From contig WGBT01000214.1 in NCBI GenBank assembly GCA_015494185.1, positions 1 through 5,562 on the forward strand: a stretch of DNA of 5,562 nucleotides, given 5' to 3'. The translations under genes were made by a program, and so were the position numbers. This DNA comes from Hyphomicrobiales bacterium. Its GTDB lineage: Bacteria; Pseudomonadota; Alphaproteobacteria; Rhizobiales; S144-35. Position 1 is the stretch's first letter, and every line of letters begins with the position of its first letter. Below are positions 1-5,562 of the stretch, in pieces. Below the pieces are notes generated by a model. That model did no database searches. It saw only the letters and a program-made list of their open reading frames with translations, and was not told where the DNA came from.

Positions 1-58
1 CCTGATCTATGTCCTGGCCGACCCGCGGGTCAAGGCATTCGGGCAGCCCCGCCCCTAG
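1..58 (+). CDS. ABC transporter permease, DppB/OppB-like (3' end only)
   Basis: Only the last 18 codons are present. They read LIYVLADPRVKAFGQPRP and end at TAG (56-58); base 1 is the third base of the preceding codon. A final helix leading into a 'DxxYxxLDPRV' tail is typical of the C-terminus of DppB/OppB-type permeases, the first membrane subunit of peptide/nickel ABC importers. A DppC-like permease and two matching ATPases follow on the same strand, which is the standard dppBCDF order and supports the call. Nothing can be said about the rest of the protein. The 154 bp to the next gene is long for this pair of genes, which are usually almost adjacent. Confidence 0.82.
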   Translation, partial: LIYVLADPRVKAFGQPRP

Positions 59-92
59 ACTTATAGACCCCTGGTGTGATCAAAGCCTCCTC

Positions 93-121
93 GAATTTCA
101 TGGTTGGGAATTTCATGGTTG
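93..121. repeat. Tandem 14-bp direct repeat (15-bp period)
   Basis: GAATTTCATGGTTG occurs at 93-106 and again, identically, at 108-121, with one G between. It lies in the gap between the two permease genes. It could be a recent slippage duplication or a pair of protein-binding sites; the sequence does not decide. A small reading frame (99-155, 18 codons) spans it, with no clear ribosome-binding site and no recognisable product, so I do not call it a gene. Confidence 0.8.
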
Positions 122-212
122 AGCAGACCGGACATGGCAGACATAGTGAGCTATGATCTTGATATCGTTACTTGAAAACAAAAACGATAAATACAGAGAA
201 ATGAACTGATCC

Positions 213-1247
213 ATGGGGACGGAAACAAACACCAAGACAGGAGCAGAGCCAAATAGCGCTGATGCAGCGGGGGGGACGACAGCCAGCCGTGCCCTGGTTG
301 TCGTGCCCAAACCAAAAGCAGAACAGAGCTTCTTTCGCCCGCAGCGCCGCCGCCGCCGGCTCTGGAGCCAGCTTAGCCAAGACCCTTGGGCGCTGGCGGC
401 CAGTCTTGTGCTTTTGGGACTGATACTGATAAGCCTGCTGGCCCCGCTGATCGCCCCGCAAAATCCGTTCGACCCGGCCCAGATCGATATCATGGATTCC
501 GAACTGCCCCCCTTTTGGCAGGCTGACGCTGATCCGCGTTTCCTTCTTGGCACCGATACCCAAGGCCGTGACATGCTCAGCGCCATCTTATATGGGCTTG
601 GCATCTCACTGCTCATTGGCGGGGGGGCTGTGGTGGTACAAGCCGTTCTGGGCGTGCTCATTGGCCTGATTTCTGGCTATGCCGGCGGCCGCTTGGACGG
701 TTTCTTCATGCGTCTTGCCGATATCCAGTTGTCCTTGTCAACCCTGATGGTGGCAATCGTTGCTTTGGCCGTCTTTCAGGCCTTGTTTGGAACCGAAAGT
801 TTTGGCCGCTATGCCATCCTTATGCTGATCTTGGTGATTGGTGTGGCTGAATGGCCCCACTTTGCCCGAACCGCCCGCGCCTCTGTGCTCGCCGAAAAAC
901 AAAAAGATTATGTCGATGCCGCCCGGGTCATCGGGCTTGGTCCGATGCGAATCATGTTCCGTCATATTCTGCCCAATGCCCTGCCCCCTTTGATGGTGAT
1001 CGCAACGGTACAGGTGGCCAATGCCATCATGGCAGAGGCCGCGCTGTCTTTTTTGGGGCTTGGCATGCCGGTCACCCAACCATCTTTGGGCTCACTGATC
1101 CGCTCTGGTTTCGATCACATTTTCTCCGGGGCCTGGTGGATTACCGCCCTGCCCAGCATCGTGCTCATCATCCTTATTTTATCGATCAATCTATTGGGCG
1201 ATTTTCTTCGTGATGTCTTCAATCCGAAACTGGAACGGGGATTTTGA
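213..1247 (+). CDS. ABC transporter permease, DppC/OppC-like
   Basis: This 344-aa inner-membrane protein is the second permease subunit of a peptide/nickel-type ABC importer; with the DppB-like partner it would form the translocation path. Residues 1-55 are a polar, low-complexity cytoplasmic tail ending in a run of five arginines (45-49). Then come a first membrane helix (about 60-82), the OppC-type extracytoplasmic stretch with GTDTQGRD (113-120), which is highly characteristic of this subfamily, and about five further helices (roughly 125-157, 172-192, 200-215, 258-283 and 310-331). The cytoplasmic EAA loop that docks on the ATPase lies around 228-255 (DAARVIGLG at 235-243). The ATG at 213 is chosen because an in-frame ATG at 201 runs straight into a stop; its ribosome-binding site is weak (AGAGAA, 195-200). 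The N-terminal tail makes the protein somewhat longer than the usual roughly 300 aa. The next gene overlaps the stop codon. The substrate is unknown: peptides are most likely, but nickel or other solutes use the same family. Confidence 0.93.
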   Translation: MGTETNTKTGAEPNSADAAGGTTASRALVVVPKPKAEQSFFRPQRRRRRLWSQLSQDPWALAASLVLLGLILISLLAPLIAPQNPFDPAQIDIMDSELPPFWQADADPRFLLGTDTQGRDMLSAILYGLGISLLIGGGAVVVQAVLGVLIGLISGYAGGRLDGFFMRLADIQLSLSTLMVAIVALAVFQALFGTESFGRYAILMLILVIGVAEWPHFARTARASVLAEKQKDYVDAARVIGLGPMRIMFRHILPNALPPLMVIATVQVANAIMAEAALSFLGLGMPVTQPSLGSLIRSGFDHIFSGAWWITALPSIVLIILILSINLLGDFLRDVFNPKLERGF

Positions 1248-2464
1248 TGACCTTGTTGCAAGTCAAAAATCTACGGGTGGAATTTCTGCAACGCGGCCGT
1301 GCGCTTGAAGCACTCAAGGGCATCAGCTTTACCATCGAGGACGGAGAAAGCTTAGGCATTGTGGGAGAAAGCGGGGCAGGCAAATCGGTCGCTGCTTTCG
1401 CCATTCTGAATCTGATCAGTAAGCCGGGGCGTATCTGTGGGGGCGAAATTCTCTTCAAAGGTGAAGACCTGACCAAAGCCAGCCGCCGCCGATTGCGCGA
1501 AATCCGCGGCAACCGCATCGCCATGATTTTCCAAGATCCGATGATGACCCTCAACCCGGTTTTGACCATCGGCACGCAGATGACGGAAAGCCTCAAAGCC
1601 CACCGTTCGATTTCATCACGCAAGGCTCGTGAGCTGGCCTTGGACATGCTCCATGAAGTCGCTATCCCCGATCCGCTCTCCCGTTTCAAAGCCTACCCTC
1701 ACGAATTGTCAGGTGGTATGCGCCAGCGTATCGTCATCGCCACGGCCTTGTTGACAGAGCCCGATCTGATCATTGCCGATGAGCCAACGACCGCTCTTGA
1801 CGTGACCATTCAAGCCGAGATCATGGCCCTTATCGCTGAACTGTGCCGCCGCCATGGAACCAGCCTGTTGCTGATCACCCATGATATTGCGCTGGTCTCC
1901 CAGGTTACCGAACGGTTGGCGATTTTCTATTCGGGCCGGATCGTCGAAGAAGGGCCAACCGACAAGCTTATCAAACAGCCGCTGCATCCCTATACGGAGG
2001 GGCTTTTGGCCTGTCTGCCACAAAACAACCCGCCTGGTCAGCCACTAGCACAAATTCCCGGTTCCATGCCCCCTTTGGAAATACAGATTCCCGGCTGTGA
2101 ATTTCATCCCCGTTGTCACAAAGCGATTGAGGCCTGCACCATGACCCCGCCGGATCTGTGGCGTTTTGGCAATCGATTTGTGGCCTGTTACAAAGCCAGC
2201 CTCCCCGCGACACCGCAAACCCTTCAACAAGAGACGAAAATTCTCGAAGAAAGAGCCAAGAAGGCCGCCACGCAGCCCTATCACCGCCGCGAAGAAGACA
2301 AAGAACAATTGGCAGCCGCCAAATATCTTCACCCCAAAGCCAGCACCAATACCCCTGCGGCAGCCAAGGCAACGAAAAATGCTTCCGATGCGGCAACGCA
2401 ATCGGTCTCGGAAACAAGCCAAGGCAGTACACCCGCGCAACGATCGGGAAAAATCAAAGCATGA
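1247..2464 (+). CDS. ABC transporter ATP-binding protein, DppD/OppD-like
   Basis: This 405-aa cytoplasmic ATPase would power the importer together with the next gene product. All nucleotide-binding motifs are intact: Walker A GESGAGKS (40-47), Q-loop Gln96 in IFQDP, signature LSGGM (154-158), Walker B LIIADE (174-179) and switch His212. The LSGGM signature is the DppD/OppD version. A C-terminal oligopeptide-transporter domain follows (LHPYT at 246-250), with four cysteines at 284, 290, 297 and 314 (C-x5-C-x6-C-x16-C). In DppD/OppD relatives this arrangement can bind a 4Fe-4S cluster. Residues from about 320 to 405 form an extra, charged, Ala/Lys/Thr/Gln-rich tail with no recognisable domain, making the protein about 75 aa longer than typical relatives. 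I chose the ATG at 1247, which overlaps the permease stop as TGATG; a TTG at 1244 is the only nearby alternative. The gene ends in a 4-base overlap with the next. Confidence 0.93.
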   Translation: MTLLQVKNLRVEFLQRGRALEALKGISFTIEDGESLGIVGESGAGKSVAAFAILNLISKPGRICGGEILFKGEDLTKASRRRLREIRGNRIAMIFQDPMMTLNPVLTIGTQMTESLKAHRSISSRKARELALDMLHEVAIPDPLSRFKAYPHELSGGMRQRIVIATALLTEPDLIIADEPTTALDVTIQAEIMALIAELCRRHGTSLLLITHDIALVSQVTERLAIFYSGRIVEEGPTDKLIKQPLHPYTEGLLACLPQNNPPGQPLAQIPGSMPPLEIQIPGCEFHPRCHKAIEACTMTPPDLWRFGNRFVACYKASLPATPQTLQQETKILEERAKKAATQPYHRREEDKEQLAAAKYLHPKASTNTPAAAKATKNASDAATQSVSETSQGSTPAQRSGKIKA

Positions 2465-3609
2465 GTGATCGCAACGACATCCCCCCTCAGGACACGCCTA
2501 TTCTGACCATCAAGTGGCTGTGCAAGAGATTTCCACTCGCCAGCGGCTCCGCTCGGCGCAAATCTGAATTCTTTGCCGTCAATGGCATTTCTCTTAAAGT
2601 TCGGTCTGGGGAAGCGCTTTGTATTGTCGGCGAATCAGGCTCGGGCAAAACCACCTTGGCCCGGATGATCGTGGGACTGGAAACACCTTGCCAAGGCGAA
2701 ATTTATTTTAAGGGACAACGGGTTGATACCGCCCGCGGCCGCCAGGCGATGCAATTGCGGCAAAAAATGCAGATGATCTTTCAAGACCCTTATGGCTCCC
2801 TCAATCCCCGCATGACGGTGAAACAAATGCTCATGGAACCATTGCGTCTGCACCGCCGTGATCTGAGCCGAAAGCAGGTCAAACGGCTCATCAAGGAGGT
2901 TCTCAATGATGTCGGAGCCGACAAGACCTGGCTTGAACGCTACCCCCATCAGCTCTCCGGCGGCCAGCGCCAACGGGTTGCCATTGCCCGGGCTTTGGTG
3001 CTTGAGCCAGAACTCATCGTTGCCGATGAGCCGGTTTCAGCCCTTGACGTCTCAGTACAGGCTCAGGTGCTGAATTTATTGATGGCAGCACGAAAAAACA
3101 AGGGGATTACATTTATCTTCATCACCCATGATTTGGCCGTTGTTGAAAGTATCGCAACCCGTGTTGCTGTCATGTATCGCGGGCAGATTTGTGAACTCGC
3201 TCCCCGAGAGGCTTTGTTCGATCAGCCCCTGCATCCCTATACGCAATTGCTCCTCTCAGGGGTTCCAACCTTGGGGGGCAAACCCTTTTCCCGGCAACCG
3301 CGCTTTGATGACAGTCCACAATTTTTTGAAAATCTGCGTGGTTGCCCCTTTTATCCAAGATGTGCCAAAGCGCAGCCGCAATGCCGCCGTGAGATGCCGA
3401 TCTTAAAACCTGCCCATGACGATAACCATTTCGTGGCCTGCCACGCTGTCGAGGCCGCACTTGAAGCGCAACGGCCTATGCGAAAACCAGAAATTGCAAG
3501 CGGCCTCGTAAAGGTTCATGTGGCCGCTCCAATTCGCGCCAATAAAAATGTTTCCTCCAGGGATGAGCCCAAAGAATCTAAAACATCCCATGACCAAAAG
3601 ATCAACTAG
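2461..3609 (+). CDS. ABC transporter ATP-binding protein, DppF/OppF-like
   Basis: This 382-aa cytoplasmic ATPase would be the heterodimer partner of the preceding DppD-like protein. Motifs are complete: Walker A GESGSGKT (57-64), Q-loop Gln108 in IFQDP followed by YGSLNPRMTV, signature LSGGQ (165-169), Walker B LIVADE (185-190) and switch His223. The C-terminal domain has LHPYT (257-261) and cysteines at 295, 301, 308 and 327 (C-x5-C-x6-C-x18-C), nearly the spacing of its partner, so it too may hold an iron-sulfur cluster (family-based inference). The reading frame stays open back to 2158, but I start at ATG 2461. It overlaps the previous stop as ATGA, it gives a normal N-terminus (about 14 residues before the first ABC strand), and the upstream translation resembles nothing in the family. 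The last 50 or so residues are a polar tail rich in Lys, Ser and Asn. The TAG stop (3607-3609) lies within the left end of the palindromic repeat at 3606-3712. Confidence 0.93.
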   Translation: MSDRNDIPPQDTPILTIKWLCKRFPLASGSARRKSEFFAVNGISLKVRSGEALCIVGESGSGKTTLARMIVGLETPCQGEIYFKGQRVDTARGRQAMQLRQKMQMIFQDPYGSLNPRMTVKQMLMEPLRLHRRDLSRKQVKRLIKEVLNDVGADKTWLERYPHQLSGGQRQRVAIARALVLEPELIVADEPVSALDVSVQAQVLNLLMAARKNKGITFIFITHDLAVVESIATRVAVMYRGQICELAPREALFDQPLHPYTQLLLSGVPTLGGKPFSRQPRFDDSPQFFENLRGCPFYPRCAKAQPQCRREMPILKPAHDDNHFVACHAVEAALEAQRPMRKPEIASGLVKVHVAAPIRANKNVSSRDEPKESKTSHDQKIN

Positions 3610-3712
3610 AGCAAAATCCGATCACATCGAATAATTGGATTTTGCTCCAGATTCTTGTTTTGGCACACAATTCACCCGAAAATTGGTTCTCACTTCTCGG
3701 ATTGAGCTCTAG
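3606..3712. repeat. Palindromic intergenic element with terminal inverted repeats (MITE-like)
   Basis: The element is 107 bp. Its left end (3606-3621, CTAGAGCAAAATCCGA) matches the reverse complement of its right end (3697-3712, CTAGAGCTCAATCCGA) at 14 of 16 positions. The left third also forms an 11-bp perfect hairpin (3609-3619 with 3637-3647). The element fills the whole space between two convergent genes, and each terminal CTAG supplies a TAG stop codon. If the TA in each CTAG is a duplicated target, the structure fits a small non-autonomous element of the IS630/Tc1 type, whose relatives favour CTAG/TA targets; this is inference. From memory, the left half (a hairpin of AGCAAAATCC with GGATTTTGCT, then GATTCTTGTTTTG) resembles a repeat scattered between genes in many Alphaproteobacteria. 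I could not search to confirm this. Confidence 0.68.
3609..3647 (+). terminator. Strong hairpin at the 3' end of the transporter operon, possible terminator
   Basis: An 11-bp perfect stem (GAGCAAAATCC / GGATTTTGCTC) extends by a G-U and two A-U pairs to 14 bp around an 11-nt loop (3623-3633). It begins at the last base of the ATPase stop codon and faces a convergent gene, so it could end transcription or protect mRNA ends from both sides. There is no T-run directly after the stem on either strand (the nearest on + is GTTTTGG, about 10 bases later), so it is not a classical intrinsic terminator. It is part of the repeat at 3606-3712. Confidence 0.35.
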
Positions 3713-5196
3713 CGTTGTGTTCCAATGCCCAAAATCTTGCCGAATTTGCAAAGCCTGAGGGCACGGCGCCGGGCGCGGGTTTCACGGCGGCGCGCTGAGG
3801 CCCTGGCCGTTGTGCACCAGCGATAGTGTTCAATATAATTGGGATGCCAGCGTTCCCCGCGGAAATTGCACCCCTGATCGACACTTTTCTGGTATTGCGC
3901 AATCGCCTTGTTGGCATATTCGTCACAAACCGGATTGAAGCGGCCGCCACCTCGTTCGATACAGCGGCTGATAGCCTGCTCGCGCTGTAATATTTTCTTT
4001 TCGCGCAGATTTTTAGAATTGCGTCCACACCAGCGGAACAGGGCGCGGCGATCAGTTTGCCACAATGCTCCCTCAAGCCCGCATTTCAGTTTTTCATTGG
4101 TGCGGCTTTGCGCCATCGCCACCCGGGCGAAATGATTGCAGGCTTCGCGCCCTTGCCAGGAATTGGTGCCAGCGGCAAGACAGCGGCTCAATGCCTGCTC
4201 CCGGGTCTCGGTTTCAGCGCGCCGGTCAAACGGGCTCACTTTCAAGCAAAATTGATAATGATCGCGATAGTTTTGGCTCCACCGACGCCCCGAATAACCG
4301 CAATCACGCTTAACAGCGGTTTCAGCCTGCTCCACCGCGGTTTCCGCATAGGCATGACATTTGGCATCAAAACGCCCGCCGCCACGCTCCAAACAATGGG
4401 CGATTTTATGCTGACGAACTTCATTTTCATTTTCCACCACATCGGGAGAGGCCGTTAAACACCAATTATAATGTTTGTCGAAATCGCCACTCCAACGCTT
4501 GCCGGTAAAGCCACAGCCATTGCGGCGGGCAGCCCGAAACTGAGCCACCGCGATACCCGCATAGCCTTGGCAGGCCGGGTTGCGGGTTTTGCGGTGACTT
4601 TCACACCGCTCCAGCGCCCGCTGCCGCGCCCGCCGTTCATTGTCATGTTCTTGCCTGGACTTTTTCAGGCACCAGCGATAATGCAGCCCATAATCGCTAT
4701 GCCAGCGGCTGCCACGATAACCACAGGCTTTGGCCAGATTTTCATCCTGCTGTTCCAAGGCCACCCGGGCATAACGGGCGCAACGGTTTTCCAGACTATT
4801 GTGATCTTCAGTGGCGTCTGTCTGTTTGACCCCCGAAATACAACACCGGTTTGCAAAAGCAGGGGCCACAGAATGTTTCAACCGGCATTGCCCCCCGCGA
4901 TGATCACGAGGCCGCAAATAAGTCCAGGACCGGCAGCGTTTGTCACGCGCACAGCTTTGTTCGCACCACCGGTAGCCCCGGCCTTTGGGAACCGCCAAGA
5001 TCGCATAGTCGTCGCCCAACCGAATCTGCCCCTGTTCGGCCGCCTGTGCCGGCAGTGTTGCCGCTGCAGGCAAGAGCACAATCACCGCGAATATCATAAA
5101 AAGCGCCCCCCTGGCGATGGCGCGCAAAATATCAAAAACAAGATTGGCAGTGGCATCGGAAAATGAAGACACAGGCAACTCCACCAAATATTTCAT
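3709..5196 (-). CDS. Exported PAN/Apple-domain protein with five four-cysteine repeats; function unknown
   Basis: The protein is 495 aa. It begins with a long N-terminal region, a hydrophobic segment (about 31-47) and a signal-peptidase-like AQA site (50-52), so export to the periplasm or beyond is expected. Residues about 57-124 look like a PAN/Apple domain of the bacterial PAN_4 type, with cysteines at 78, 82, 88, 104, 118 and 119 and a terminal CISGVK. Five tandem repeats follow (139-198, 209-268, 280-339, 353-412, 424-483), each with invariant C-x18-C-x17-C-x21-C spacing and a consensus of YA-x2-A then Gln, then GxRW, HY and WC. The mature protein would have 26 cysteines, an even number suited to disulfides. 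There is no catalytic motif; a binding or structural role is my guess. ATG 5196 is chosen because two in-frame TAA codons lie just upstream, but it has no clear ribosome-binding site. M34 has an AGGGGGG 8 bases before it but would leave a signal peptide without positive charges; TTG at codon 24 is another option. The TAG stop is in the repeat element. No other gene shares its transcript within the window. Confidence 0.88.
   Translation of the reverse strand: MKYLVELPVSSFSDATANLVFDILRAIARGALFMIFAVIVLLPAAATLPAQAAEQGQIRLGDDYAILAVPKGRGYRWCEQSCARDKRCRSWTYLRPRDHRGGQCRLKHSVAPAFANRCCISGVKQTDATEDHNSLENRCARYARVALEQQDENLAKACGYRGSRWHSDYGLHYRWCLKKSRQEHDNERRARQRALERCESHRKTRNPACQGYAGIAVAQFRAARRNGCGFTGKRWSGDFDKHYNWCLTASPDVVENENEVRQHKIAHCLERGGGRFDAKCHAYAETAVEQAETAVKRDCGYSGRRWSQNYRDHYQFCLKVSPFDRRAETETREQALSRCLAAGTNSWQGREACNHFARVAMAQSRTNEKLKCGLEGALWQTDRRALFRWCGRNSKNLREKKILQREQAISRCIERGGGRFNPVCDEYANKAIAQYQKSVDQGCNFRGERWHPNYIEHYRWCTTARASARRRETRARRRALRLCKFGKILGIGTQR
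3748..4782 (-). repeat. Five coding repeats of about 71 codons in the exported protein
   Basis: The units, from first to fourth cysteine codon, are at 4782-4603, 4572-4393, 4359-4180, 4140-3961 and 3927-3748. Each is exactly 60 codons. The linkers between them are 10, 11, 13 and 11 codons. Relative to the first Cys, the fixed positions are Gln +10, Cys +19, Trp +26, Cys +37 and Cys +59 in all five units, and His +33 in four. Unit 4 is the most divergent: it has Leu instead of His and ALW instead of xRW. Unit 3 has FC in place of WC, and unit 5 has CN in place of CG. The linkers after units 2 and 4 share ERGGGRF. The DNA of the units has clearly diverged, so the duplications are old and kept by selection on the protein. 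Confidence 0.9.
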
Positions 5197-5223
5197 ATGC
5201 GATTTAGATTATTAATGAGACGC

Positions 5224-5252
5224 AATATCAAAACGCAACATTGAAGTGTAAA
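5224..5252 (-). promoter_or_regulatory. Possible promoter of the exported PAN/repeat protein gene
   Basis: On the minus strand, TTTACA (5252-5247) is separated by 17 bases from GATATT (5229-5224). These match the sigma-70-type consensus boxes at 5 of 6 and 4 of 6 positions. The downstream distance leaves a leader of about 20 bases before ATG 5196. The region is AT-rich compared with its surroundings. This is motif matching only; alphaproteobacterial -10 boxes vary widely. Confidence 0.3.
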
Positions 5253-5281
5253 TATGCCCCAACAGACAATGTCAGACCAGC

Positions 5282-5412
5282 CCTTATCTTCCATGGTTCG
5301 ACACTGGCATTTTCATGAGCTTTGTCAAGGGTTGAAAGCCGCTTCGCGGCCGCCTTCGGCGCCCTTGACAAAGCCCATGAAAATGCAAAATCGCTCACCA
5401 TGGAAGGTAAGG
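5282..5412. repeat. 131-bp interrupted palindrome with GC-rich apex
   Basis: The outer arms (5282-5297 with 5397-5412) are 16 bp and pair at 15 positions plus one T-G. The inner arms (5307-5331 with 5362-5386) are 25 bp and pair at 24. Between outer and inner arms lies an unpaired bubble of 9 bases on the left and 10 on the right. The apex (5332-5361) contains two tiny perfect hairpins, GCCGC-TTC-GCGGC (5338-5350) and CGCC-TTC-GGCG (5351-5361). The structure could be a cruciform, a hairpin RNA, a fold-back mobile element or a remnant of one. The two mismatches in the stems become G-U or T-G pairs on one strand each. It lies 85 bp upstream of the exported-protein gene. Confidence 0.85.
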
Positions 5413-5562
5413 ACAGGTTCAGGGCAAAGGGATGACGCTCGGCCCCTGCCTGTCTGTATATTTGAAGGCCGATTTTTACAATCAAAAAGTATTCCTGACA
5501 ATCTCGGACCGTTCTTCAAACACCACCAGCGGGACAGCAAAACGCGATGCTCAGTCTAGTCG

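Larger units (their letters stand above)
5197..5562. other. Intergenic region without a convincing gene
   Basis: This 366-bp stretch lies upstream of the exported-protein gene. It contains the possible promoter (5224-5252) and the interrupted palindrome (5282-5412). Three overlapping open frames cross the palindrome (5254-5559 on +, 5228-5485 and 5325-5540 on -), but none has a recognisable product or a good ribosome-binding site, and their codons are dictated by the palindrome. From 5413 to the window end I see no gene, terminator or clear repeat. An unseen gene may begin or end just beyond 5562. Confidence 0.6.

Noticed and set aside
163..189. 7-bp inverted repeat (TATCGTT / AACGATA) with a 13-bp spacer before the DppC-like gene
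   Set aside because: Short arms, AT-rich and a long spacer; this can easily occur by chance and has no supporting signal.
113..661. 182-codon minus-strand frame across the start of the DppC-like permease
   Set aside because: It is a shadow of the permease gene; the translation is low-complexity Ser/Arg/Ala with no family resemblance.
1244..1246. TTG as the start of the DppD-like ATPase
   Set aside because: The ATG three bases later overlaps the permease stop in the usual coupled arrangement and is the stronger start codon.
2158..2460. Upstream extension of the DppF-like ATPase frame by 101 codons
   Set aside because: The frame is open only because the stretch is poor in T. The ATG at 2461 overlaps the previous stop and gives a normal family N-terminus.
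4471..5166. A 231-codon open frame on the + strand opposite the exported-protein gene
   Set aside because: It is antisense to a protein whose repeats and cysteine spacing prove the other strand is coding; its translation has no recognisable domain.
5254..5559. 101-codon + strand frame through the palindrome, and two minus-strand frames over it
   Set aside because: No ribosome-binding site, no domain, and much of each frame is the palindrome itself; a non-coding structure explains the region better.
1..5562. tRNA, rRNA, CRISPR array, transposase or toxin-antitoxin genes
   Set aside because: I looked for them on both strands and saw no supporting structure or motif.

Overview
The window looks like part of an alphaproteobacterial chromosome of moderate GC content (my estimate, not computed). 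I infer this from three things: the style of the peptide-transporter genes, a palindromic intergenic element resembling one I remember from Alphaproteobacteria, and a secreted PAN-domain protein with tryptophan/cysteine-rich repeats. I have not confirmed the taxonomy by any search.

Left part (1-3609, + strand): the 3' part of a peptide/nickel-type ABC importer operon. The last 18 codons of a DppB/OppB-like permease are followed, after an unusually long 154-bp gap, by a DppC/OppC-like permease (213-1247), a DppD/OppD-like ATPase (1247-2464) and a DppF/OppF-like ATPase (2461-3609). The last three genes overlap by 1 and 4 bases, so they are probably translationally coupled. Together they would form one importer: two membrane subunits plus two ATPases, each ATPase carrying a four-cysteine C-terminal domain of the kind that can hold an iron-sulfur cluster. 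The substrate-binding protein is not in the window and probably lies upstream. The substrate (dipeptide, oligopeptide or other) cannot be read from these genes.

Junction (3606-3712): a 107-bp palindromic element with imperfect 16-bp terminal inverted repeats and a strong internal hairpin separates two convergent genes. Its two CTAG ends supply the TAG stop codons of both neighbours.

Right part (3709-5196, - strand): one gene for an exported 495-aa protein with a signal sequence, a PAN/Apple-like domain and five tandem repeats. In all five repeats the four cysteines have identical spacing (C-x18-C-x17-C-x21-C). Its function is unknown, and it is the most distinctive item in the window.

Upstream of that gene (5197-5562) I see no convincing gene. 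The stretch holds a 131-bp interrupted palindrome (5282-5412) with a long inner stem and a GC-rich apex that could fold into two small hairpins.
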